Shown piece by piece: positions 37,406 through 48,867 of a stretch of DNA of 64,000 bases. How positions within the stretch are numbered: the first letter of the stretch is position 1; every line of letters starts with the position of its first letter. Position numbers and translations under genes: made by a program. The notes below the pieces were generated by a model. That model was not told the origin of the DNA, searched no databases, and worked only from the letters and a program-made list of their open reading frames with translations. This DNA is from Otis tarda (Eukaryota; Chordata; Aves; Otidiformes; Otididae): NCBI GenBank assembly GCA_026413225.1, contig CM048552.1, positions 81,197,001 to 81,261,000 of the forward strand, written 5' to 3'.

Positions 37406-37414
37406 TTATTTATT
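37406..37414 (+). promoter_or_regulatory. AU-rich element nonamer in the 3' UTR
   Basis: TTATTTATT matches the UUAUUUA(U/A)(U/A) nonamer associated with mRNA decay and with binding of proteins such as TTP and HuR. Only one copy is clear, so any effect would be modest. Confidence 0.35.
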
Positions 37415-38203
37415 ATTTTTCTTTTGTTATATTTCTAGTAGCCCATGATTGAAGTTCTATATAACTGTAGCAATGATGAAGATGTTTCCCTGTTATGTCT
37501 GTTTTAAATTTGGCATCATGTGTTGATGTAACTTACCAGTATTTTTGAAACTTTAAAAATTGAGAAAAACATGTAATTGAATATAGATACAGATCCATCC
37601 CTATTTCCAAAGTATATGCCCAAGTGCATTGCCTCAGGTAAGCCTGAGAAGCTTATTATTTCTTACTAGTTCTGATGTATGCTGAAGAATCAGTACTGAA
37701 ACATGAGAGTGTTGAAAGACATTCCTTGAGTCATTTACAAACAACTCCAGCTCTAGTAACTGAAAAAAAAAAAAATTGAAAACTAACCAGTGTATCTTTT
37801 TAGACTGGTGCAAAACATTGCCATAACTGATGTATAGTATGTATTTTATTTCTGTTTTGCAAAGCTAGTTTGATTCCAAAAGTCATTTTCTCATGAAAGT
37901 ACAATTAATGTGACTGACCTCAGTTTCAGGAAGATGTATGTAATTATGTGGAGACTGATACTGCACTGCCTCAGTGGAATTTCTGACAGAATAAGGAGTG
38001 CAGCTTGCTGACCTCAGATGCCCTTTCTAAACCCACTGAAGGAAGCAGAAAAACTCCCCACTGACATTATTGAACTTTGGATCAAGTTGTAGGTCTTTTT
38101 ACTCTTGCTAACAGCAGCATGGAGGGGAATTTCTGTGCCTACACTCTATTGATTGTAGATTTGGGGCCTTAGTTATAAAAGGGTTCTGAATGAAATAAGG
38201 GAA

Positions 38204-38235
38204 AATAAATGTTCATGCTTAGAAATGTAAATAAA
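38204..38235 (+). terminator. Paired AATAAA polyadenylation signals for CCDC91
   Basis: AATAAA occurs at 38204-38209 and 38230-38235. They are the first two after the stop codon. About 70-110 bases further on lies a GT/T-rich stretch (GTGTGGTTCTTG and later TGGGGGTTTTTTTCGTTGTT), which suits a downstream element. The cleavage site is probably between 38225 and 38260. Confidence 0.6.
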
Positions 38236-39679
38236 CTGAGAATGATACCTCTTACGGTGAGCTTGTGATTCAATGGGGGACTAATGGACATTTTTAGTGT
38301 GGTTCTTGTTATTCAGTGCTGGGGGTTTTTTTCGTTGTTTGGCTGGTTTTTTGCATTAGCAGTCACTTTTCATAAATTGCTTTTTTATAGCAATAAGAAA
38401 ACACCAAATGGTTGCATATGTATTTGAGAGTATGAAATACGTATTGCAGAGAGTTTAGGTTTTTAGTGAAATCTTTTTCTGTGCTTCATTTTTGTAATCA
38501 AAACCAAAGGTTTTGTCTTCTGTATGCAAAGGTTCATTGAAGAAGTAAATATTGCTAGTTTTACTAGAAGATGACCTCACCCTGCAAATGGATTAAAATC
38601 CAGTCTTCTTTTTGATATTTCTTGATTGATCAGTTTTTATTTCTTCTGGCAGTGAAAAAAAAAAAAATTTAGTGTTAATGAGTCACCTATTTGTTTATCA
38701 TTCCTAAGCCAGTGAAATTCTTGTCTTTGTCAGCTGCACCAAAGATGACACAGATGTCTGCATGGGGTTTTTTTTTTAAAGTAGAGGCAATGTAAAATGA
38801 AATTGATTGTCTAGTGCTGTCTCACAATCTAGGTTTAATTGTGGAAATGTGGTATGAGCAGATTCTTAAACGAACTTCAACATATTCCTTTTTACTAAAG
38901 CCCTCAAAGTGTTCCCCATCAAAGCCAGAGCCTTAGCAGTATATCAGCATTCTCTTACTAAAGAGTTCTGTCTTTTGACATGCAACAATATGTAAAAACA
39001 CTTGTTGGAGAAGCTTGTGATTGGAGTCAGTAAGATTTCACTGGCAGCTATGGTGTATCTTTCCCATGAGAACATCATGTGTTGTTTAGTCTCAGCTCTT
39101 GAATATTGTGATCTTTCTCTCTGTTTTGCAAGCAAAACTGCAGAATTAGACTGCAGCCATACAAAACCAGATTGGGAGCTTGGATTACATTCAAAACTCC
39201 CAGTCTCAGAGAAGAACTTCTTATCCAGTAGAAAAAGACCTGTACAGTTTGCAAGCTTTGGAGTATATGATAACCTCTTCTCCACATCGAATCCAAAGTT
39301 TTAAAGCTTAATTTTATTTTTCATTATTTCTGCCTAACCAGAGGAGAATACAGTTTGTGGAAATTTGGAAGGAAGGGAGAGGGTTGCAAAATGCAGTCTA
39401 ACTCCTAGAAGATGATATCACAATTTTATTTTATATTTTTTATTCCTACATATAGACTGAAGAAGTATATATAAAAGGCCTGTGTTCAAGGCCTACAGGG
39501 TAGAACTTGTCTGCCTCTGAGACATGGCTGCTAGTATAACAATTTTGGCAAGACTGATAAGTGATGGGAGGAACAAGAAGCCCTAGAACTAATCCTTAGA
39601 ATTGAAATGCAAGAACTAAAATGTTCAAGCTAGTGAGTCTACAGTCTAGAACATCACTGAAGTTCATATAATATACATG

Positions 39680-39694
39680 TTATATATATATATG
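39680..39694. repeat. Short (TA)n microsatellite
   Basis: About seven TA units follow ATACATGT. It is a simple repeat. Confidence 0.8.
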
Positions 39695-41715
39695 ATTGTA
39701 TACTTTATATTAGAAATAAACCATAAATCTTGTTAGGTAAAGATGTGTTTTAAACAATTGATTGTGTATATTAAAAGTTGCCTCAAAGACAGGGTACCAG
39801 TAGATCCAGTGTATATTATGATCTTTCATTGGTGTCAGTCAGGCCCATTCTATTTTAACACTTATACTTGATGGTCTAGAACAGAGAAGATCGAAACAGT
39901 GGGGTTTGTAACTAATAGTTTACTAAGTTAATACTGACTATCATGATACTATGCAGTCCTACACATTTGTGTTCTATTTCTGTATGTTTCTGTTGACTCA
40001 CTATCTGCTTCCATTACAGAATTCTTGATGAGCTCTGAGACTGTGTGTGCACAAATCCTCAACAAAGAAGAAATCATTGGCCACACACTTTTTGTTCACT
40101 GTCTACGGTTAAGATATGGGAGTATTTGAATTTTTGCCTTGCTGTAGGAATGTTATTAACAAATAACACTTGAATTCCTTGAAGCATTGAATTCCTTCAC
40201 TCTATCATAAGAAGGCAGAACAAAGAAAAAGCAGCAGTCATTCCAGAGGCTGAGATCCCATTAGTGTTTTGAGATTTTTGTGCATCTTTACATTGGCATC
40301 TGATCAAAAGTTGCCTCATGTCCTGCCAGCTCAGTAAATGGCAATGTTAATTCCTGACTGTCTGAAATTGTCCATGTAGACATGACCTTAAAGAGCCTAA
40401 TTCCTGTTCACACTGAAACTCTCTTACAGCACTCTAGACTCTCCACTGTGTATTTTTTTATGTCCACAAATTTGAGCTTACAGATTTTTCCCCACCCCTA
40501 GAATGCAAGGAGTATGTGCTAAGATTTCATCTTTTTTCCTAGCAGGAAATAGCCACTGATAAAAATTGTTCATCAAGGGGACAGATATAATTTATGCTCA
40601 GTTTCACATCATGTATAGTGTCAGCGTAGTTATCAAATGGATGTCATGTAAATGTGAAATGAGCTAGACGGGGGCATACCCAATCTAGCCTGCAGCTAGT
40701 TAGCTTTCTTGATGCCAGATGGGTAGATGTGAAAGCACAGAGCACAGCATGGTCTCACTAACCATCTACATCTTCCTACTTCCCCAGCTGCATTGCAGCC
40801 TACACTGAGCTACCTGAAATAGTTTGCTTCAACTAGTTTGGGTATTGTAAACTCTGTTGCTGGAGTGACCAACCTGTGGACGCGATAGTTATAATAACTT
40901 TTACATGGCTATTCTGAATACTGTCTAGAAGGATTTTATATGATATGTGACATTCCTTTTTCAGCAATGGATTATAAATGTGCCGAAGAAACGTTTGCCT
41001 GGAAAACATTTTTTACATGGGTATAATTTGGGCCTTCAATTCAATTCAATGTTCTTGCAGGAACTGATGAAATCAATGCTTTCTTTTCTGCGATCTGTGC
41101 AAGAATATTATTCTTCTGAGGCTTCAAGAATCAATGGCTTACCTGCTTGATAGCTTAAGCAGAGATTAATTAATTTTTCAGCTTACGTAAAACTAATAGT
41201 ACTGCTGTTGAATTAGGGTCAAATTTGAACAGGTGAACATCATGAGGAAGTCATCTGAATTGTACTCTCTTTGGCTCAAGTTCTGTATTTGCCTTCGAAA
41301 TGGTATGCTTCGTTAGCTAAAGGAAAGCACTGAGATGTGTAGACTTCTCATTGTAGACATTACCTAAGCAGTTCACTTGCCATGGTGATGTAGTAGCTAA
41401 AAATGCCCGCATCGAGCTTCCTCATACGTGGAGCAAAAGGTCAGTCTTGCTTTATGCCGTTTGCCACAGATATACATTTGCCACGAGCCGCATGGTAGGT
41501 TATGGTGTTTGCATTTCTGTGGGAAGCATTGCTAGCGTTACCTTGTAAAGACCTATAGTAATGCCCTGAAAGTGGTGAGAGTCAGCTGTAGGTGCTAGCA
41601 ACAGCACAGTATTTAGCAACACAAAATAAAGATTATTTTTTTAATTTATCTTGTTTATTGTATAGTGCATATTTTAAACTTCTTGTATCACCTTTCAGTG
41701 ATATGACATTCCTGT

Positions 41716-41762
41716 GATAATAATTATTATCCTGTTATAATAATAATAACAATAATAATAAC
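41716..41762. repeat. (TAA)n-type microsatellite, interrupted
   Basis: ATAATAATTATTATCC is followed by ATAATAATAATAACAATAAT and further units. CCTGTGATA occurs on both sides (41711 and 41771), hinting at an older local duplication around the repeat. Confidence 0.75.
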
Positions 41763-44700
41763 TCTAATTTCCTGTGATACATGTGGTATCAGTATTTTAT
41801 CCATGTCTTACATGCTGTGTAATTATAACAATTTTAATATGCGTCAGAGATTCACATTTGTTTATATCCCTGTGATTCCTCACATTTCAGACTTACGAAC
41901 CCAGCATTTTTTAGACGCTTTTCATTGTCTGGCATGGATAATATGATACATGAAGAAAGCATTATTGAATAAACACTCAGGCTGTTCTACTTTTTTCAGA
42001 TTACATTTTTAAAGAGTTTGACGGTGAACACGACTAAAAAAAATTACATGTTTATTAATACACATATCCTAAATATATGATTATCAACAAAATGCTACAA
42101 ATTTTCTGGTTTTATTTTCAAATTTGGTAATAAATCTGTATCAATAGATATAGATCACCAGCAGATCACAAGTCATTGACACTCATTCTCTTTCTTCAAG
42201 TTAAAATATTTTGTATTCTCACAAAAGCCAAAGGGATTTGCCTCTCTCTGTGTTTAAAAAGAAGCTTGTCTTAACTGATCCACTCTACTGTATAATGGTA
42301 GGAGGCCCATTAGCCAAGGGAGAAATGGCATTGTTTTTGCTGAGTGAACTTTGAAGGATGTTCCATTTCTTGTACTACTACCAAATTAGGGAATCAGTTA
42401 AGACCTCATGTCGATCTTGCTGCATAAATTTTCTGAAAGATAGCTGGTCATGATGACACATGGCCAATCTCTATTTTTGTGGCAATAATTTTAAAAATTC
42501 CATTACTTAAACATCCCGCTCTTTTATTGTGACCATAGATTACATATTTAGAGAGTGATTGTGAATTTCTGGCGCCCAGGAAGTCAACAGGAATTCTGCT
42601 ATTGGTTATTTCCAGCTCAAAATGTCATCCTTCTGCACGTTTTTTGCAATTGCGACTGCAATGAAGGTAACACACACAGTTTTGTCTTTTTATGGTTCTG
42701 GAAATGTACTGAGAAGTTACTTGAAGAGCAGATTTCATGATCAGTTCTTTGAAGAAAATGTCAGTATTTGTTCTGTTCATGGTATGGTGGAGAAGGGAGA
42801 TAAGCTGTTGACTGAGACCTTGGTGAGGGGATACGTGTGTCTTGTTATTAGTATACTACTGCTATGAAGAATGTGTTTTCATATTTTCATTGAAATAAGT
42901 TGCTTCTCCCTTGCTACATCAGAACTAGGAGCAAGGCTGTAGCATTCCCTAGTGAAATGCCTAGAAAAAAATATATTTGTTTATATCAACAAAATCACTA
43001 TCACAAAGATATAGTTCAGTCCGTTTTAGTATTAGGCTTGACAATAGTGGAAACATGAAGGTGAATGTAAGGTGCTACTGTTTGTTATATACTCTTTTGA
43101 TTATTAGTTTTATTTGAAAAAGAAATAGGAGTCATTATGAAATGCTCTATCTGCTGCAAATTCAACTGACTGATGAAGTTTACAGCTTGATAGCAGTTTG
43201 ATAAAAAGCCGGATGAATCTTAATAAGTTTGTCAGGGTCAAAGAGTCATACAAATGAGATAATCTTGCTTTTTTCATGGATTATTGTTAGAATGAGTCAA
43301 AATATGTCCTGAAGTGTCAGTGATCAAGGATTTCAGCAGTTGCCTGAATACAGCAGAATTGCATTTGGTCTGTTTGAAAGAATAACATTGACGTTGGAAA
43401 GCATGATTATTTCAGAAAACTCTCCATATAGACTCTTGTGTCTTTAAAGTTTTTTTGCATGTTTTTCACATATTCCTTGCCCTTGAGGAAAAGGAATCGT
43501 GTTTTCATAAATGTTAGTGAGAATAATGGTGAAACAAAAGGAGTTGTAAGCTAGGTGGAATTTATTTTCACCATACTCTTTTGGTAGCAAGGGCAAGGGT
43601 ATTTGAGAGAGCTGTGAGGGAAAATCAGCCATATGACCATCAAAAAGAACTCTCAAATAAAGAAAGACAGAAACACTAAAAAGAGTTCCAGCCTGGAGGC
43701 CAGCTGGGAATGTGGTGCTTCCATCTCCAAAGACATCATCCTGCCAGTTTCTCTCACAAAATACGTCTACCTGGTCAAAAATTGCAGGGAGAACTCCCCC
43801 ACTGATACAGATTATAATGTATTCTGAGTCTTGGAGGGAAATGTTTTATCACACTTTCACAGTGGCAATACATCTTGTATTCGGCAGTGGTTCCTGACAT
43901 GCTGTGCTACTGTGTTGGCCTTTTAATGTTGCATTTTACATAGCTGCCTGTTGTGTGGTATTAAAGACAATTCAGATACTGTATTGAAAGGCAACTGACT
44001 GTATGAAAAGATCTTGAGTTTTATTTTCTGTTTCATTAATGAAAACTGCTGAAACGTCTTTGCATTGAGGAGGAGATTGCTGGTACAGCATTCTTTTAAT
44101 GAGAGGTATTGTATGTATCTTACTGCATGTCTTCAAGCAAGAGTCCAGTGCCCTTAGCATGTAAAATTGGCTGATGAGACAGAATTACTCAGAAGACTGG
44201 TTTTCATTCTCCTCAATTTAGGGATTTGTTTCATTTGAAAGGCGAGTTTCATTACCTCTAAAGCATGTGAAACAAGTACCTGTTAAAAAATAACACAACC
44301 ACTTTCAGGTTCACACAAAGGAGATCGTGAAGTACTCTCATTCCTTTCCTTATGGAAGTCCTGAGAATCAGTTTTAGCCTGACCCATAAGAGTAAGCAAA
44401 ACAAGGGTCTTTGCTCACCTTTGCATAGGCAGAGGTAATGCAATCCCATTATAACCCTGTTTTCCTTTTATGCTTTCCCATGATGTTGTCCCGGACTCCT
44501 ACAAACGGGGAGCAGGATGCTGACAAGGTACTCTCATATACCTGCTAATGAGGTAAATATTAGTTGTTGTCATCACTACCAAGATTTGGTCATTTTTTTT
44601 TCCAGCATGTCTCAGCATATCTTGTAGAGATTACATCACGTATCATTCAGCTTTAGGTTCAGTTTTGGAAGAGAGGTGATGCATGCAGTTCTTTTGACAT

Positions 44701-47156
44701 GTTTGAGGAATTAACTACTTTTGATCCTTGTGTTGGCCTCTCATTAAATGGCCAGTAAACTAGTGCCCCAATATGTATATGCTTGACAATGCTACAAAAT
44801 CCTTAATAGTGAAATATTATCATCAAATATACCAAGATCTTCAGATATTTTTGAAAGTCATAGAGTGGTTTTCAGTCATTTTAATAATAACTAATTATGC
44901 TCTTTTAGTGTGCTTTACAATTTTGAAATTCTTAACATTCAAGCTTTCCTCTCAAGTTGCAAGTGCTAGAAAGCCTTTTTTTCCCCTTTATGAGATCTAA
45001 GATTTACAGGATCCCAGGAGGTAACATGTTAACGAAAATATCAAATATTGTAAAATCCATGATAAAATCACCAGGGTAGCAGCCGTGCGTGGGCTTGGTC
45101 AGTGGTTCAGCTGAAGAAGGGTGTCACACTTCTGCCCTGCTTCCCCTGTACTGCTGTTAACTTCCATTATATAGTCATAATTTCGCTTGCCCCTCAGGGT
45201 GAAGGTTTGGGATTTGTTCTCAGGTTGGCTTTACACTAATGCTGGCTTCATTTGTGATCTTCATTGTGTTACTAATGAGAAAACATAAGCATCATGCCAT
45301 TCTGCCCTACATTATATAACCTCAGAATTCTTGACAAAAATTTTTTATTTAGATTACTCAGGAAAAAAAAAGTGATTGCTCTCCTTCCCTGAGCAAATGT
45401 CACAGGTGTAGGATACACTAGAAAACTGAGGGACTTGACTCTGTGTAAAAAGTGTAAATCCCAATGCAGTCTGAGTCGGTAGACTGCTTCTGGTGCTGTT
45501 ACCAGAGCAGTAGCCTCTTAAATAGATTATGGAGTGCTCACTAGTTCTTGTTGACAGTCTGCCACAAATGTGAATAAAATGATGTAGACTCTGAATTAAT
45601 CACTCCCACATTATTTGGCTTATTACATACCAAACTGACAGGCTGCTAGACGTTTTGGATACAGATAAGGCAAAAATGTGGAAAGCAGCAACTGCTCCGT
45701 GTGTCAAAATTCTGTCAATGATCCTGTTTACAGGAAAAATTTCTTCACATTAGAAAGTCCAAGTCTTACCTCATTCTGATACACAATACAACATGATAAA
45801 ATGTGCAGAGCTGATATGATCAAAACATATATTTGCAGCAATTGTACTTTAAATATGATTGTCAACAACTGGAGGAGAGCTTGGTACTGCTGAGGAAGGA
45901 GTAGTTATTTTCCCTGTTGATTACTCTGTGGATAAGGCTAAAAATAAAGAACATAAATAAAAGTGGCTAATCACAACAAGTTCTCAGTGGATACAGGGTT
46001 TTTTTCAAGCAGATTGAGTCCTCATAGAAATTAATTAAAGCAAAGACAATACAATGGACTTTGACCCATCAGAGCACACTGAATACAGTCTTTCCCTCAA
46101 TTGACTGGAAAACTAGTAAAAATTTGGTTCTCATTTACAAATAAAGACCAAAAGGCAGCTTGTGTCTGTGCATGGAAAAAGGGGAAAATCTGTGGAGAGT
46201 AATGGCCCATCAGCATTGTAAGAAGTTCTCATTTAGTACTGTAAATAAGTAATGATTTAATACTGGAATAAAACTGAGTTAATAATATCAAGTAAGGAGA
46301 ATCTTTCTTCCAGCCCTATGATGTTTGACATGTAAGGCATTGCAAATTAATAAATGGCCGTGCTGGAGGGTCGTTTTTATTGTCATGTTAAAAAGCTCTG
46401 CTGCTATGCACTTCCTGAGGGAAGCAGCATTGCAGAGAACAGAAGGAAGGTGGAGCAAATGGCCCATCATCATTAACGATCTTACAGGGACATTAAAAAA
46501 ACTCTATAAACTTGCTCGCAACAATCAGGCTTTCAGTGTCCCCTGGGAAAGGCCTGTCTTCACCACTTCCAGATCACACTACAGACTGGTATGTTAATTC
46601 TGAGCCGTGTGAATTTTGCACACTTAGGAAGGCCACTCATTTCAAAGTGAATTCAATGCGATGATTGCAAAGAGTGGTCTTGAGTTACCAACATACAGGT
46701 TGCACTTTCAGGGATAATGAAAATTGTCTTTATTTCCCACAAGAAAGTAATATCAAGCACTAAAGAGAAATGAAGAGCATCCAAGAAAAAAATCTGCCTA
46801 GACTTAAAGACAATCCAAGACTGAACAAATGGCACAGGCCAAAACTGTTTGCAGTAAATGTGAAATAGAAATAACAGTGTTAGACAATTGTAGCCAAGAT
46901 AAGAAACATGCTGCTAGACTTCCAAAAAAAAAAAAAGCTCTCGATATTTTGCAATTCTGCAAATTCTCCTCAGGTCTGCAAATTTTCCTCAATTCTTTTG
47001 GCAACATGCAGAGAAATAGATCCATGAATCCACCTGCAGAAGATACAGCTGGTGATTCAGAAAAAAAAGGTGAACCTCCAGACGCTGAAACTTTGATCTT
47101 TGTAATAACAGAATAATAGTAAGTGTATACTGTATTGGGTGTTGGTGTCAGGATTT

Positions 47157-48012
47157 TGATGAAGAGGGGCTGCAGGGGGCAGCCTCTGTGAGGAGGGGGA
47201 TGTGCAGGGGCTGCCCGTGCCAGACGTAGCTGGTTTAAGTCAGCTCCAATGGACTCACCACAGGGCACGGCTGAGCCAGTCAGCCAAGATGGTGGTGTCT
47301 CGAGGAAAACATGTTTAAGAAAGGACAAAGCACTGCACAGGCAATGAGGAGGAAGGAAAAGAAATGTGAGAAATTGCCCTGAAGGCACCAAGGTCGGAAG
47401 AAAGAGAGGGAGGAGGAGCTCCGGGCATGGATGTGGAGATTCCCCTGTGGTCCATTGAGAGGCCCATGCGGGAGCAGATACCCACCCTGTAGCCCTTGGA
47501 GGACCCATGCTGGAGCAGATGGATCTTCCCTGAAGGAACTGCAGCCCCTGGAGAGCCCACAGTGGAGCAGCTTTGTCCTGAAGGACTGGAGCCCATGGAA
47601 GGGCCCACTCTGGAGGAGGGGAACAGTTGAAGGAGCAGCAGAGGAGAGCTGTTATGGACTGGCCCCGTAACCCACCATTCCCCGTCTTACTTCACTGCTT
47701 GGTACAGAAAGGGTAGAGGCGTTGGAAATGAAGGGGTGAAGTTCAGCCTGGGGAAAAAAAAGCGGGGCCAGGGAAGAAGTTGTTTTATTTTTTTTCTTTG
47801 TTTCTCACCATCCAATTAGATTTTAATCATCAGGAAATTAAATTTATTTCCCCCAATTCAAGTCTGTTTTGCCTGTTGATGGTAAGATGATCTCCCTATA
47901 TTTCCCTTGACCCATGAACTTTTTCATCTTATTTTTCTCCCACCGTCGTGTTAAGGAAGGAGAATGAGCGAGCGGTTGAGTGGTGGTCTGGCAGCTGGCC
48001 AAGGTCAACCCA
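47157..48012 (+). mobile_element. Endogenous retrovirus LTR-like element (probable solo LTR)
   Basis: This block is GC-richer than its surroundings and resembles a family of avian endogenous-retrovirus LTRs I know from neoavian genomes. Shared features are repeated GGACCCATGCTGGAGCAG units, TGTTATGGACTGGCC near 47650, a pyrimidine-rich middle, AATTCAAGTCTGTTTTGCC near 47857 and an end like GGCCAAGGTCAACCCA at 47997-48012. No gag, pol or env sequence lies beside it, so it is most simply a solo LTR. Exact ends are uncertain and no target-site duplication was found. Minus-strand frames of 234 and 97 codons overlap it and reflect its composition. Confidence 0.6.
47463..47620 (+). repeat. Four degenerate tandem units in the LTR
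   Basis: CCCATGCGGGAGCAGAT (47463), CCCATGCTGGAGCAGAT (47504), CCCACAGTGGAGCAG (47556) and CCCACTCTGGAGGAG (47603) recur at spacings of about 41, 52 and 47 bp. Between them runs a CTGAAGGA-CTG-AGCCC-TGGA motif. Tandem units of this kind are common in retroviral U3 enhancers. Confidence 0.65.
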
Positions 48013-48627
48013 CCAGACATGCGCTGACATTGGAGTGTCAGTGACAAGTTGTTTAAGTGGATACCTACTCCAGTCATGTCAATGGGGCCAGAAAATCAAT
48101 GAGAGTCTCCCACAAGTCTTTCCTGTCTCACAACGTTGTTACATTGTCAGCAAGAGCTAGAAGCATAAGAATGGGGGAAAGATGGAGAAAGAGCATAGTC
48201 TAGAGGAAGAGCTTGGTGTGCAGTGCCACTGCTCTCAGGACCAAGGAAGTCCTTCTTTCCTAAGCACGCGCTTGCTTATTAGAGTCCCAGCAGTGCGAGA
48301 GAATGGCAAACAGCAAGTTGAGTGAACTCAACTAGCATTGAGATACTCCATCCTGAAGGTTAGAAGACTGAGATAAGATCAAATAAGGGAATAGCAAAGC
48401 AACTGATAAAAGAGGAACAAGAAGCACTGGGAGCTGGCAGCAGAGAAGTCAGCAAAGCAGGGACTAAATTAAACACAAGAGCACAAGGGTGCGATAATGA
48501 AGATCACAAACAGAGATATTGGAGTGAGCAATGCTGAAAAAAATTAAAATGGAAGTTAGTGAGAGAAAGTCTTGAGAAGAGTAATCAAAAAGAAAAGACA
48601 TATAGTAACCATTCAAATGTAGAGCTA

Positions 48628-48647
48628 GGGTTGGGGCGGGGGCAGGG
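48628..48647 (+). other. G-quadruplex motif
   Basis: GGGTTGGGGCGGGGGCAGGG has four G-runs of 3, 4, 5 and 3 separated by loops of 2, 1 and 2 bases. This fits the strict quadruplex pattern. Confidence 0.8.
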
Positions 48648-48806
48648 AGGCGGAGGACCAGGAGGGGAGGATGAACTTCTGTGTAATATTTGCTTCCACA
48701 CATGCACTATTAAAGTTGGAGAGTGGTGCTGAAAGAGACTTAAATAGAGTTGATTTCCTGAGCTTGTAATGAGTCCATGCACTTTGGTTTGGCTGAATTA
48801 TTTTCC

Positions 48807-48867
48807 ATCTTTGGTTTTTTTGGTTGGGTTTTTTTTTGTTGGGTTTTTTTTTTTTTTTTCCCCACAG
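48807..48867 (+). other. T-rich tract ending in an acceptor-like CCCCACAG
   Basis: A T-tract of roughly 55 bases, interrupted by GGTTGGG groups, ends in CCCCACAG at 48860-48867. It has the layout of a strong 3' splice site. The sequence after it is open for at most 24 codons, so if it is used it would belong to a non-coding transcript. Confidence 0.25.

Larger units (their letters stand above)
37177..38250 (+). other. CCDC91: Probable CCDC91 3' untranslated region
   Basis: The region runs from the stop codon to just past the first AATAAA signals. No AATAAA occurs between 37177 and 38203, so a UTR of about 1.05 kb is the simplest reading. It contains an AU-rich nonamer at 37406-37414 and a run of ten G at about 37373-37382. 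The end is inferred, because no transcript evidence was available. Confidence 0.6.
38251..47156. other. Intergenic DNA downstream of CCDC91
   Basis: No exon with a recognisable product was found. The stretch holds microsatellites at 39680 and 41716-41762, and at 41034-41051 about three copies of ATTCA. Frames of up to 113 codons on both strands around 38944-39304 look like chance overlap. In human the next gene is FAR2. Its nucleotide-binding motif region was looked for and not seen. Confidence 0.6.

Noticed and set aside
38944-39304. Three overlapping frames of 73-113 codons on both strands
   Set aside because: Both strands being open at once points to local stop-codon scarcity, and none shows a known motif.
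46804-47508. 234-codon minus-strand frame
   Set aside because: About half lies inside the GC-rich LTR-like element, where stops are scarce. The proline/leucine-rich translation matches no family I know.
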